This document shows, in pieces, positions 55,912-64,000 of a DNA stretch of 64,000 bases (positions are counted from its first letter, which is position 1; every line of letters begins with the position of its first letter). Under the pieces are notes generated by a model. That model did no database searches, was not told the DNA's origin, and saw nothing but the letters and a program-made list of their open reading frames with translations. Source of the stretch: an uncultured Anaerobutyricum sp. (lineage in GTDB: Bacteria > Bacillota > Clostridia > Lachnospirales > Lachnospiraceae); assembly GCF_934307085.1 (NCBI RefSeq), contig NZ_CAKRCF010000009.1, positions 17,330-81,329 on the forward strand. The letters run 5' to 3'. Both the position numbers and the translations under genes were made by a program.

Positions 55912-56720
55912 TTCGGGAAATGACATTAGGACAATATTATAAAGCCAATTCCGTACTGCATAAGCTTGACCCAAGAGTAAAACTTTTAGGAACATTACTT
56001 TTTGTTATTACTTTATTTTTTCCGAAAAGTTTATTAAGTCTTGGAATTGCGACTGCATTTCTTATTTTAATAGTAAAGCTTTCAAAAGTACCTGTCTCCA
56101 TGATGCTACGAGGAGTAAAGCCGTTGTTTGTTATCATTTGTTTTTCGGCAATCATAAATATGATTAGTGTAAGTGGAGATATATTTATAAAAGTCGGTCC
56201 GATAACGATAACGAAACAAGGTCTGTGGATGGCATTTTATCTTGTTATACGATTAGTTTATCTGGTCATTGGATCGTCAGTAATGACATTTACAACAACA
56301 CCAAATCAACTTACGGATGGACTTGAAAAAGGATTTCATTTTCTGAAAAAAGTGCATATACCCGTACATGAAATAGCGATGATGATGTCTATTGCTCTCC
56401 GTTTTATTCCGATTTTAACAGAAGAATTAGACAAAATCATGAAAGCACAGATGTCAAGAGGCGTTGACTTTGAAAGCGGCAATATTTTAGAGCGAGGAAA
56501 AAAGTTAATTCCTGTTTTAGTTCCATTATTTATTGCGGCAATTAGAAGGGCATCCGATCTCGCGATGGCGATGGATGCAAGATGCTATAATGGTGGGGAA
56601 GGAAAGACCAGACTGCATCCGCTTATTTATGAAAAAAGAGATTATATTGCGTATGGAATCATGTTGCTTTATGTGGTAATTATGATTTTTTGCAGTTTTA
56701 TTTTGAAGAGATTTTTCTAA
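55908..56720 (+). CDS. ecfT: ECF transporter T component
   Basis: A 270-residue membrane protein with about six helices. It has the two short coupling motifs near the C-terminal half (AQMSRGVDFESG, and AMDARCYNGGEGKTRL) that contact the ATPases. Overlaps the ATPase stop by four bases. Shared with S-components encoded elsewhere. Confidence 0.93.
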   Translation: MIREMTLGQYYKANSVLHKLDPRVKLLGTLLFVITLFFPKSLLSLGIATAFLILIVKLSKVPVSMMLRGVKPLFVIICFSAIINMISVSGDIFIKVGPITITKQGLWMAFYLVIRLVYLVIGSSVMTFTTTPNQLTDGLEKGFHFLKKVHIPVHEIAMMMSIALRFIPILTEELDKIMKAQMSRGVDFESGNILERGKKLIPVLVPLFIAAIRRASDLAMAMDARCYNGGEGKTRLHPLIYEKRDYIAYGIMLLYVVIMIFCSFILKRFF

Positions 56721-56858
56721 ATAAATTATGAAACTAGAGCGTGTTTGAAAAATGCTCACTAAAAGAAAAAAGGTTACAATTTGAAAAATGCTTTTTCAAA
56801 CAAATTTTAAGATGTAAAGTTCTTATTAAAAATTAAAGATATAGAGAGAATGAGATTT

Positions 56859-57620
56859 ATGAAACGATTTAAATTAGTAGTTGCCTATGATGGAACCAAT
56901 TATTGCGGCTGGCAGATTCAGCCAAACGGGATAACTGTAGAAGAAGTATTAAATAAAACATTGAGCCGCTTTTTAAAAGAAGAAATACACATAATCGGAG
57001 CAAGCCGAACCGATTCAGGAGTACATTCCTTTGGAAATGTAGCAGTATTTGATTCAGAAACAACGATTCCACCAGAAAAACTTTGTTTTGCATTAAATCC
57101 ACAGCTGCCAGAAGATATCCGAATTGTATCATCCGAACAAGTACCCGATGATTTTCATCCAAGATATTGTGACACAAGAAAAACATACGAATATCATATC
57201 CAAAATGGAAAGATTCCTCTGCCAACAGAAAGACTTTATTCCCATCTTGTCATTTTCCCACTAAATATACAAGCAATGCAGGAAGCCGGCCAATATCTTG
57301 TCGGAACCCACGACTTCAAAAGTTTTTGTGCCGCAAAAACACAGGCACAGACAACCGTGAGAACTGTAACAAAAATCGAAGTAGAAGCACATCTCCTTTC
57401 CGAAGGAGAATATCCATCAAAGAAAGTAATTATTCGAGTAACAGGCGAAGGTTTCCTCTACAACATGGTTCGCATCATCAGTGGAACCTTAATAAAAGTT
57501 GGTCTTGGCGTATATCCCCCAGAACATGTCAAACAAATCCTTGAGGCTTGCGACCGCTCAAAGGCAGGAGAAACCGTTCCTGCAAAAGGATTGTTTTTAA
57601 AGAAAATTGAATATTTATAA
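56859..57620 (+). CDS. truA: tRNA pseudouridine(38-40) synthase
   Basis: A 253-residue TruA. Catalytic Asp in GASRTDSGVHSFGNVA, N-terminal YDGTNYCGWQIQPNG, and C-terminal GEGFLYNMVRIISGTLIKVG. I favour the second ATG (MKRFKLVVAYDG); the first ATG three codons earlier sits too close to the GAGAGA ribosome site. Usual position after ecfT. Confidence 0.92.
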   Translation: MKRFKLVVAYDGTNYCGWQIQPNGITVEEVLNKTLSRFLKEEIHIIGASRTDSGVHSFGNVAVFDSETTIPPEKLCFALNPQLPEDIRIVSSEQVPDDFHPRYCDTRKTYEYHIQNGKIPLPTERLYSHLVIFPLNIQAMQEAGQYLVGTHDFKSFCAAKTQAQTTVRTVTKIEVEAHLLSEGEYPSKKVIIRVTGEGFLYNMVRIISGTLIKVGLGVYPPEHVKQILEACDRSKAGETVPAKGLFLKKIEYL

Positions 57621-57633
57621 TCAGCATAAGTGA

Positions 57634-57708
57634 GCGGGTAAAGCGGGTATTCAACACGCTGAGGCTAAAGTCACAGATATGGATTATTTGCTGCCTCGGA
57701 TTCGTCTG
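57634..57708 (+). repeat. Half copy of the dispersed hairpin element
   Basis: Core and right end only: GTATTCAACACGCTGAGGC, AAAGTCACAGATATGG and terminal ATTCGTCTG. The left arm is missing. Confidence 0.5.
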
Positions 57709-57769
57709 TATTTATAGTGTCTGGAATCATTAAAATTAAAAAATCCCACATTTTGTAGCCAAAAGGTTA

Positions 57770-57798
57770 TTGACACACACGAAAGAGTGTTATATAAT
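57770..57798 (+). promoter_or_regulatory. rplM-rpsI promoter
   Basis: TTGACA, 17-base spacer, TATAAT: a full consensus vegetative promoter. Confidence 0.85.
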
Positions 57799-57829
57799 AT
57801 GAAATCGTGGTATGCATATAAAATGTAAT

Positions 57830-57950
57830 CTCAAAAGCCCCGAGATGCATTTTGTCATATACCTGCGATAGCAGGATTGATATGATGGAGGGTCCGGACA
57901 GCCAGGAAGTCATATCTGAACCGTTGATTTTTAAAGAATAAACAGGAGGA
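57830..57950 (+). promoter_or_regulatory. Candidate L13-type leader RNA
   Basis: A TCATAT/ATATGA stem encloses CCTGC-GATA-GCAGG, followed by GGAGGGTCCGGACAG. An L13 leader has been described upstream of rplM in low-GC Gram-positives; I match it by position and compact hairpin only. Confidence 0.5.
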
Positions 57951-57959
57951 GAACTACTC

Positions 57960-58388
57960 ATGAAAAGTTTTATGGCTAGCCCATCTACCATCACAAGAGA
58001 CTGGTATGTAGTTGATGCTACAGGACATACATTAGGACGTCTTGCATCTGAAGTTGCAAGTGTTTTAAGAGGAAAGAACAAACCTATTTTTACACCTCAT
58101 ATGGATTGCGGTGACTATGTAATTATCGTTAACGCTGACAAGATTAAAGTATCTGGTAAGAAGTTAGATCAGAAGATTTACTATCATCACAGCGACTATG
58201 TTGGTGGAATGAAAGAAACAACATTAAGAGAAAAATTAAACAAGAAACCAGAAGAAGTTATCGAACTTGCCGTAAAAGGTATGCTTCCTAAAGGACCTCT
58301 TGGAAGACAGATGTATACAAAGCTTTTCGTATACGCTGGACCTGATCACAAACATGCTGCACAGCAGCCTAAGGAATTAGCAATCTAG
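57960..58388 (+). CDS. rplM: 50S ribosomal protein L13
   Basis: A 142-residue L13 ([40 protein letters not shown]). ACAGGAGGAG upstream. Two-gene operon with rpsI. Confidence 0.97.
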   Translation: MKSFMASPSTITRDWYVVDATGHTLGRLASEVASVLRGKNKPIFTPHMDCGDYVIIVNADKIKVSGKKLDQKIYYHHSDYVGGMKETTLREKLNKKPEEVIELAVKGMLPKGPLGRQMYTKLFVYAGPDHKHAAQQPKELAI

Positions 58389-58412
58389 TATTAATTTAAG
58401 GAGGAAAAGTAA

Positions 58413-58805
58413 GTGGCTACTACAAGATATTACGGAACTGGTAGAAGAAAAAGCAGTGTTGCAAGAGTATATCTCGTACCAGGAACAGGTAAAGTAACAA
58501 TCAATAAAAAAGACATGGATGAATATTTTGGATATGACACATTAAAAGTAATCGCTCGTCAGCCATTAGAATTAACATCCACAGCAGATAAATTTGACGT
58601 ATTAGTTAACGTACGCGGTGGCGGATACACAGGACAGGCTGGTGCTATCAGACACGGTATTGCAAGAGCATTACTTGAAGCTGACCCAGAATTCCGTCCA
58701 GCATTAAAGAAAGCTGGATACTTAACTCGTGACCCACGTATGAAAGAAAGAAAGAAATACGGTCTCAAGAAAGCTCGTAGAGCACCTCAGTTCAGCAAAC
58801 GTTAA
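58413..58805 (+). CDS. rpsI: 30S ribosomal protein S9
   Basis: A 130-residue S9 ([40 protein letters not shown]; basic tail ending [11 protein letters not shown] that reaches the P-site tRNA). GTG start with AAGGAGG upstream. Confidence 0.97.
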   Translation: MATTRYYGTGRRKSSVARVYLVPGTGKVTINKKDMDEYFGYDTLKVIARQPLELTSTADKFDVLVNVRGGGYTGQAGAIRHGIARALLEADPEFRPALKKAGYLTRDPRMKERKKYGLKKARRAPQFSKR

Positions 58806-58847
58806 TTTCGTTTACTACGAACTACAAATTTCAAACAGCAGCGCAAG

Positions 58848-58884
58848 AACCTCCCAGGGGAGCAATCCTTTGGGAGGTTTTTTT
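58848..58884 (+). terminator. Terminator after rpsI
   Basis: AACCTCCCA and TGGGAGGTT pair, followed by TTTTT. Confidence 0.85.
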
Positions 58885-59220
58885 GTGGAATGTGGTATCG
58901 AAGTATTTTGCACTTACCTTTGCGGCTAATTTTCCTCCAGCTGCATCCAAATTTCATCAACGTACGTTCCGCATACGCCTCAAAAATTTGTGAACAACTG
59001 ACGAAAAATTTTCTCGCAAAAATAGGCACAAAAATACTCTGATACTACATTCAGTAGGAATTGGATAAGCTTTAGTTTATTATAGTTTGAAAGTAGAGTC
59101 AGTTGAGATAATTTTAGAAAGTTAGGAGAAGATCTTTGCCAGTTTGATTGACGAGAGCGTCTTGTTATAGTAAAGTCATTATAGTAAATTTGAAAATAAA
59201 TAGAATGTTAAGGAGAATAT
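58885..59220. other. Intergenic region before the ABC-F gene
   Basis: About 335 bases. A TTGATT, 16-base spacer, TATAGT pair near 59144-59171 is a possible promoter for the ABC-F gene. No uORF or attenuator typical of drug-induced ABC-F genes was recognised. Confidence 0.45.
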
Positions 59221-60777
59221 ATGAGTATTTTAAATGTAGAACATTTGACCCACGGTTTTGGGGACAGAGCAATCTTTAATGATGTGTCTTTCCGATTATT
59301 AAAAGGGGAACATATCGGTCTTGTCGGTGCAAACGGTGAAGGAAAGTCCACATTTATGAGCATTGTTACTGGGAAAATGATGCCGGATGAAGGAAAAGTA
59401 GAATGGGCTAAAAATGTAAATGTTGGATATCTTGACCAGCATGCAGTATTAGAAGCCGGAATGACAATTCAGGATGCATTAAAATCTGCCTTTGATCCTT
59501 TATTACAAAAAGAAGAGCGAATGAATGAAATCTGTGATTTACTTGGCTCTGCCGATGAGAAAGAGATGGAACTTCTCATGGAAGAATTAGGACTGATTCA
59601 GGATGACCTTACTCTCCATGATTTTTATACTATCGACGCAAAGGTAGAAGAGGTAGCAAGAGCACTTGGTCTTTTAGATCTTGGATTAGACCGTGATGTT
59701 ACGGATTTGAGTGGTGGACAGAGAACAAAAGTTCTTCTTGGAAAGCTGTTATTAGAAAAACCAGATATTCTTTTGTTAGATGAGCCTACCAATTATCTTG
59801 ATGAAGAACATATTGCGTGGCTTAAAAGATATCTTCTTGACTATGAAAATGCATTCATCTTAATATCACATGATATTCCATTTTTAAATGAAGTCGTGAA
59901 TATCATTTACCATATGGAAAATCAAGAACTCAACCGTTATGTTGGGGATTACGATCATTTCCAGGAAGTCTATGCTGTGAAAAAAGCGCAGCTTGAAGCG
60001 GCATATCGTCGTCAGCAGCAGGAAATTAATGAATTAAAAGACTTTGTTGCAAGAAATAAAGCTCGTGTTTCCACAAGAAATATGGCAATGTCCCGCCAGA
60101 AAAAGCTTGATAAAATGGATATTATTGAGTTGGCTGCAGAAAAACCAAAGCCAGAATTTAACTTCCGTTATGGACGTACCCCGGGAAAAATGCTTTTTGA
60201 AACAAAAAAACTTGTCATCGGTTATGACGAACCATTGTCCAAACCATTAGACTTCTATATGGAAAGAGGACAGAAAATCGCCCTCATTGGAACAAATGGT
60301 ATCGGAAAAACTACCCTTTTAAAAAGCTTATTGGGATTAATCCCTCCACTTTCCGGAAGCTGCGAACAAGGCGAAAATCTTCAGATTGGCTACTTTGAAC
60401 AGGAAGTAAAAGGAGAGAATCCCAATAGCTGTATCGAAGAAATCTGGGAAGAATTCCCTGGATTCACCCAGTACGAAGTACGTTCCGCCCTTGCAAAATG
60501 CGGCCTTACCACAAAACATATTGAAAGCAAAGTTCGTGTATTAAGCGGAGGAGAACAGGCAAAAGTCCGTCTCTGTAAACTCATCAATAGAGACACCAAT
60601 GTACTTTTGTTAGATGAGCCTACGAACCATCTTGACGTTGATGCAAAAGAGGAATTAAAAAGAGCATTACTCGACTATCGAGGCAGCGTTCTCCTCATTT
60701 GTCATGAACCGGAATTTTATAAAGATGTCGTAAACGAAGTCTGGGACATGAGTAAATGGACCACAAAAGTATTATAA
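59221..60777 (+). CDS. ABC-F family ATP-binding protein
   Basis: A 518-residue soluble protein with two ABC domains and no membrane segment. Domain 1: GANGEGKST, LSGGQRTKV, LLLDEPTNYLDE. Linker (about 240-300) rich in charged and Gln residues (AAYRRQQQEINELKDFVARN). Domain 2: GTNGIGKTT, LSGGEQAKVRL, LLLDEPTNHLD. ABC-F proteins act on the ribosome, as translation factors or antibiotic-protection proteins; no leader peptide suggests a housekeeping type. AAGGAG site. Confidence 0.9.
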   Translation: MSILNVEHLTHGFGDRAIFNDVSFRLLKGEHIGLVGANGEGKSTFMSIVTGKMMPDEGKVEWAKNVNVGYLDQHAVLEAGMTIQDALKSAFDPLLQKEERMNEICDLLGSADEKEMELLMEELGLIQDDLTLHDFYTIDAKVEEVARALGLLDLGLDRDVTDLSGGQRTKVLLGKLLLEKPDILLLDEPTNYLDEEHIAWLKRYLLDYENAFILISHDIPFLNEVVNIIYHMENQELNRYVGDYDHFQEVYAVKKAQLEAAYRRQQQEINELKDFVARNKARVSTRNMAMSRQKKLDKMDIIELAAEKPKPEFNFRYGRTPGKMLFETKKLVIGYDEPLSKPLDFYMERGQKIALIGTNGIGKTTLLKSLLGLIPPLSGSCEQGENLQIGYFEQEVKGENPNSCIEEIWEEFPGFTQYEVRSALAKCGLTTKHIESKVRVLSGGEQAKVRLCKLINRDTNVLLLDEPTNHLDVDAKEELKRALLDYRGSVLLICHEPEFYKDVVNEVWDMSKWTTKVL

Positions 60778-60800
60778 ACTCCTGATTTGTAGATTTAATG

Positions 60801-60924
60801 TAGACGAAAAAAGAAAAACTACCATATCCCATCTGCTCTGTAGTTGCTGTGTTTAAGATGCTCGTTCGCATCTTAAACACGCTCCGAAGCCGCATCTGGG
60901 ATATGGTAGTTTTTCTTTTTTCTG
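60801..60924 (-). repeat. Dispersed hairpin element, copy 9
   Basis: Starts TAGACGAAAAAAGAAAAACT and ends AGTTTTTCTTTTTTCTGAC. The arms are perfect over about 25 bp (including ACTACCATATCCCA). The core GCTCTGTAGTTGCTGTG ... CGCTCCGAAGCCGCATCTG matches copies 3 and 10. Follows the ABC-F stop. Confidence 0.8.
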
Positions 60925-61317
60925 ACTATCCTAAATCCACAGTTGATGAGAATGGGGAATATCCAGAAGGTTATGGCTTCCCAAGAAATTAAAGTCTAAA
61001 GGATTGACATTCAAAGTGTTGTATGTGACTGAATTATATTTAATCTTCTGACAAAAAGAGAATTTTTATAAGTTTGATTTTGCTTTACCATACTTTCTTT
61101 GCAATTCAGTGAAAAGTTCTATTACAGCGGCTGTCTAACATCATTCTACAAATCAGTTAAAAATAAGTGGAGGTTGTCCAGGAATCTAAAATTTTTATCT
61201 AGATAAAATCTCCAAAAGGAATGCGTCAATTCTTTAGACTTTAATTCCCTGGAAAGTCATATCCTTCTGGTACATTCCACGTTGCCCAACTGTGGGTTTA
61301 GAGTAATCAGAAAAAAG

Positions 61318-61433
61318 AAAAAAATAATACATCTCAGATGCGGCTTGGGAGCGTGTTTAAAATGCGGATGAGCATTTTAAGCACAGCGACTACAGAGCAG
61401 ATGGGATGTATTATTTTTTTCTTTTTTCGTCTA
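61318..61433 (+). repeat. Dispersed hairpin element, copy 10
   Basis: Starts CAGAAAAAAGAAAAAAATAA and ends TTTTTTCTTTTTTCGTCTA. The arm pair includes AATACATCTCA/GGGATGTATT, where the only difference gives a G-U pair in + strand RNA. The core matches copies 3 and 9 in reverse orientation. Confidence 0.8.
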
Positions 61434-61524
61434 TTACCAAATCTACAAATCAGAAATTTTCTTGAAGGAATTTTAAATATCGGGTAAAATATTTTGTGAA
61501 TAAAACATTAGGAAGGATACGTTT

Positions 61525-62442
61525 ATGTCACTTATTGTAATAAAGAAAATTATAGAGATGTTTATGATACTACTTGTAGGTGTGATAATCTATAAAGGGA
61601 AGATTATTGATGATGCTAGTACGAAGCATCTCTCAAATGTGCTCTTATTGTTAGTTTCTCCGTTGTTGATTATCCAGTCGTATCAGATTGATTTTAATAA
61701 GAAGCTTTTGTATGGATTACTCTGGGCGTTTGTGGCATCTTTTCTTACCTTTTTGCTTATGATCATTGCATCGGAGTTCCTTTTTCGTGGAGATAGAAAT
61801 CGAAGTTCTGTAGAGAAGATAGCAATGTCATATTCCAACTCTGGTTTTATTGGAATTCCACTGATTAGTGGTGTGCTTGGAGATAAAGGTGTCTTTTATA
61901 TGACGGCTTATATCACCGTTTTTAATGTATTACTTTGGACGCATGGTGTTATTTTGATGGGAGATAGCGATGGATTAAAGGGAGCATGGAAAAACTTTTT
62001 AAGTCCGGCGATTATTTCAATTGTTATAGGAATTATACTATTTTTATTTCGTTTGCGTCTGCCGCAGTTTATTGAGAATCCCTTAGAAATGATTGCTTCG
62101 ATGAATACACCGCTTGGAATGATCGTTGCAGGAGCCAATCTTGCACAGGGAAATATTTTAAAGAGCCTAAAGAACAAAAGATTTTATTATTTAAGTTTTA
62201 TAAAGCTTATGGTATATCCGCTGGCAGCGCTGGTTGTTTTATGGTTGTTGCCACTTGACTTTGAAGTAGCATTTACTGTATTTATTGCAGTGGCCTGCCC
62301 GGCAGGAGCATCGGTGATTATGTTTGCACAGAGGTATGATAGAGATGCATATTATGCGTCAGAGATATTTGTTATTACGACGTTGTTGTCGGCGATAACA
62401 CTGCCTTTATTATCAATTATTGCGATAGGGGTATTAAAATAG
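61525..62442 (+). CDS. AEC (auxin efflux carrier) family transporter
   Basis: A 305-residue membrane protein with about ten helices. The central motif AMSYSNSGFIGIPLISGVLG and the C-terminal FTVFIAVACPAGASVIMFAQ are typical of the AEC family, which moves small carboxylates or related anions. Substrate unknown. GGAAGGA site. Preceded by the inverted duplication. Confidence 0.85.
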   Translation: MSLIVIKKIIEMFMILLVGVIIYKGKIIDDASTKHLSNVLLLLVSPLLIIQSYQIDFNKKLLYGLLWAFVASFLTFLLMIIASEFLFRGDRNRSSVEKIAMSYSNSGFIGIPLISGVLGDKGVFYMTAYITVFNVLLWTHGVILMGDSDGLKGAWKNFLSPAIISIVIGIILFLFRLRLPQFIENPLEMIASMNTPLGMIVAGANLAQGNILKSLKNKRFYYLSFIKLMVYPLAALVVLWLLPLDFEVAFTVFIAVACPAGASVIMFAQRYDRDAYYASEIFVITTLLSAITLPLLSIIAIGVLK

Positions 62443-62506
62443 ATACGCAGTTACTATTTAGTTCATTAGGGACGGACGAAAAATAGAAAAGAAAGTAGGG
62501 CGAATT

Positions 62507-63484
62507 ATGAAATATATAATCATCGGAGCAGGTGGAACAGGCGGAATACTTGGATTCTACATGACAAAGGCAGGAAAAGACGTGACACTTATCGCAAGAA
62601 ATGCACATTTAGAAGCTATGCAAAAGCAGGGACTTTCTGTTGAAAAAATGTGGATAAACGAAACAGAAACCATACCTGTCGGTGCAGAAAGTATGGAATC
62701 TTATGAGGCAAAAGAAGAAAAAGTAGAAAAAGCAGATGTAATTCTCGTTTGTGTTAAAAAATATTCTCTTGATTCCTGCATTCCATTTATTCAAAACATT
62801 TCCCATGAAAATACGATAGTTGTTCCGGTATTAAATGTTTATGGAACGGGCGCATATCTTCAGGAGAAACTTCCAAAGGTTCTTGTGACGGATGGATGTA
62901 TCTACGTTTCTGCTAATATTAAACAGGCAGGAGTATTATTACAGCATGGAGAAATATTAAGAGTATTTTTCGGTGTAAGGGAAAAGGAAGATTTGAAGAA
63001 ATTAAATGGACAGTTGGATGGTGAATATAAAGCAGAAAGATTATTGAAAAAGATTACACAAGATTTTAAAGACAGTGGAATTGATGGTATTTTATCAGAT
63101 AACATAAAACGAGATGCCTTAACTAAGTTTTCCTATGTGTCTCCAATCGGAACCGCAGGACTTTACTTACACGCTGTTGCAGGAGATTTCCAACGAGAAG
63201 GAGAAGCCAGGGAACTTTTTAAGACATTAATTCGAGAAATTGTTGCACTAGCTAACGCAATGGGAATCACTTTTGAAGAAGACCTTGTAGAACGTAATTT
63301 AAAAATCCTTTCTAATTTGCCAGAAGAGGCAACGACATCTATGCAAAGAGATGTTATAGAAGGAAAACAGTCGGAGATTGATGGGCTGGTATATGAGGTT
63401 GTACGGATGGCCAAAAAGTATGGGGCAGAAGTGCCAGCGTATAGAAAAGCGGCAGAGAAGTTTCGGAAGATGGAGGTGAGGTAG
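62507..63484 (+). CDS. Ketopantoate reductase-like (PanE/ApbA family) dehydrogenase
   Basis: A 325-residue protein with N-terminal NADPH-binding GAGGTGGILGFYMTKAG and the C-terminal TSMQRDVIEGKQSEIDGL block of the PanE family. The catalytic helix reads KRDALTKFSYVSPIGTAG; the Lys is present but the following Asn of true ketopantoate reductases appears to be Ser. It may act on another 2-keto acid. A CGGACGAAAAATAG sequence just upstream recalls one end of the hairpin element. Confidence 0.75.
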   Translation: MKYIIIGAGGTGGILGFYMTKAGKDVTLIARNAHLEAMQKQGLSVEKMWINETETIPVGAESMESYEAKEEKVEKADVILVCVKKYSLDSCIPFIQNISHENTIVVPVLNVYGTGAYLQEKLPKVLVTDGCIYVSANIKQAGVLLQHGEILRVFFGVREKEDLKKLNGQLDGEYKAERLLKKITQDFKDSGIDGILSDNIKRDALTKFSYVSPIGTAGLYLHAVAGDFQREGEARELFKTLIREIVALANAMGITFEEDLVERNLKILSNLPEEATTSMQRDVIEGKQSEIDGLVYEVVRMAKKYGAEVPAYRKAAEKFRKMEVR

Positions 63485-63533
63485 TATAGAAAATGACATA
63501 GCTTAGTTGACAGATTGGAATATATACAGTATC

Positions 63534-63553
63534 ATTAATTAACGCAATGCGTT
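63534..63553. promoter_or_regulatory. Palindromic operator A
   Basis: ATTAATTAACGCAATGCGTT. The centre AACGCAATGCGTT is a perfect palindrome around one base. It recurs at 63793 and lies just before the HTH gene. Confidence 0.65.
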
Positions 63554-63576
63554 TTGTGATTGAATGGAGAGTGGTT

Positions 63577-63774
63577 GTGGGAAGAGGAAGAGAAATAAAA
63601 GAACTGCGAGAAAAAATGGGAATGAACCGCAGAGAATTCAGTGATTACTATGGAATACCATATCGTACGGTTCAGGACTGGGAAGCAGAAAAACGCCAAT
63701 TGCCAGACTATCTGTTACGTTTGATTAAATATCGAGCAAAGATGGAGGGAATGGTGAAAAAAGATAAGTCGTAA
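63577..63774 (+). CDS. Small HTH regulator
   Basis: A 65-residue helix-turn-helix protein (REIKELREKMGMNRREFSDY, then GIPYRTVQDWEAEKRQLP), similar to regulators and antitoxins of mobile elements. I prefer the GTG start with GGAGAG six bases upstream; an earlier ATG lies inside the palindrome AACGCAATGCGTT and would place coding sequence on the operator. Two identical palindromes flank the gene, so it probably regulates itself and the next gene. Confidence 0.7.
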   Translation: MGRGREIKELREKMGMNRREFSDYYGIPYRTVQDWEAEKRQLPDYLLRLIKYRAKMEGMVKKDKS

Positions 63775-63792
63775 GACTTATTTTTTTACCAC

Positions 63793-63811
63793 TTAATTAA
63801 CGCAATGCGTT
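63793..63811. promoter_or_regulatory. Palindromic operator B
   Basis: TTAATTAACGCAATGCGTT, identical to the core of operator A, upstream of the next short gene. Confidence 0.65.
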
Positions 63812-63863
63812 ATAATTGTTGAGCTTAATGTTATAATTTGAAGACGAATGGTGGTATAGTATT

Positions 63864-63950
63864 ATGAATCGAAAAGTAAGTGTAATTGAAGATTTGGATG
63901 GGAAAAAGATAGTTTTTATCCTTTTACAGCAAGAAGACTCCGACCTCTAA
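63864..63950 (+). pseudogene. 5' fragment of a gene cut by an insertion
   Basis: Starts MNRKVSVIEDLDGKKIVFI and then changes character (LLQQEDSDL, stop). The first 19 codons look like an ordinary N-terminus. The last codons lie in the hairpin-bearing sequence that I take to be the end of a transposable element. Probable second gene of the HTH operon. Confidence 0.5.
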
Positions 63951-64000
63951 GGTGGGAGATGAATTGCGTCTGTTACCTACTTGATAGAGCATCCTAATTA
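63919..64000. mobile_element. Possible end of an IS200/IS605-type element
   Basis: CTCCGACCTCTAAGGTGGGAG (shown here as CTCCGACCT and AGGTGGGAG around CTA) followed by ATGAATTGCG resembles the subterminal hairpin at ends of IS200/IS605 elements next to tnpB. No transposase is visible before the window ends. Confidence 0.35.

Larger units (their letters stand above)
60782..61452. repeat. 670-bp inverted duplication bounded by two hairpin elements
   Basis: The left arm (60782-61008) and right arm (61225-61452) are inverted copies of about 227 bases. Each contains a hairpin element plus a shared flank (CCACAGTTG, CCAGAAGG, GGGAATTAAAGTCTAAAG-type segments). In the shared flank both arms encode a similar short C-terminal frame (left GNIQKVMASQEIKV, right GMYQKDMTFQGIKV). 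The 216-base centre is unique AT-rich sequence without a gene. Confidence 0.7.

Overview
The window looks like a chromosome segment of a low-GC anaerobic Firmicute of the Lachnospiraceae type (Clostridia). The signs are AT-rich codon use, strong AGGAGG-type ribosome binding sites, a zinc-type S14, a zinc-LID adenylate kinase, an rplQ-ecfA-ecfT-truA-rplM-rpsI order, flavinylated FMN-binding surface proteins, and a PD-(D/E)XK (Rpn) family transposase. I cannot fix the genus from sequence alone. No tRNA, rRNA or CRISPR array was seen.

Layout. 1-3.0 kb: extracytosolic flavin/iron-sulfur electron transfer proteins (a multi-FMN-domain protein cut by the window edge, a membrane-anchored FMN protein, a membrane polyferredoxin). 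Their likely flavinylating enzyme, ApbE, lies at 26.4 kb. 3.5-8.0 kb: a MoxR ATPase / DUF58 / transglutaminase-like operon. 8.3-11.1 kb: a methyltransferase, a Gx-type membrane protein and a LysR regulator. 11.46-17.84 kb: complete F1Fo ATP synthase operon (a-c-b-delta-alpha-gamma-beta-epsilon). 18.1-21.8 kb: an AT-rich cassette that reads as an undescribed RiPP (modified peptide) system. It contains an XRE repressor, a PqqD-like recognition protein, a radical SAM/SPASM enzyme, an ankyrin-like protein, a 38-residue Cys/Tyr/Trp-rich precursor too short for normal gene calling, and a protein with a four-fold K-x-Y repeat like ABBA prenyltransferases. 21.9-25.65 kb: decayed, tandemly duplicated lipoprotein/Rpn-nuclease module. 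25.8-27.7 kb: a phosphoesterase and ApbE.

28.5-39.3 kb: the S10 and spc ribosomal protein operons through secY. The usual secY-adk-map-infA continuity is broken: a YfhO-like membrane protein, a three-gene GlpA/FAD/DUF1667 redox operon and a small hypothetical gene sit between secY and adk, and a MntA/HepT-type toxin-antitoxin pair sits between adk and map. 48.5-53.8 kb: map, KOW protein, infA, rpmJ, then rpsM-rpsK-rpsD-rpoA-rplQ. 54.1-58.8 kb: a fused double-ATPase ECF energizing module (EcfA-EcfA, EcfT), truA, rplM and rpsI. 59.2-64 kb: an ABC-F protein, an AEC transporter, a ketopantoate-reductase-like protein and a small HTH gene with palindromic operators, ending at what looks like the edge of an IS200/IS605-type element.

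A second theme is a family of 100-180 bp hairpin elements dispersed between genes. I count nine full copies, one divergent candidate and at least two halves. Their arms differ from copy to copy but stay complementary within each copy. Many have asymmetric ends (CAGACGAA on one side, CAGAA on the other), and most full copies share a structured core. Two copies bound a 670-bp inverted duplication at 60.8-61.45 kb. Several ribosomal operon gaps also hold structured leaders or paired hairpins.
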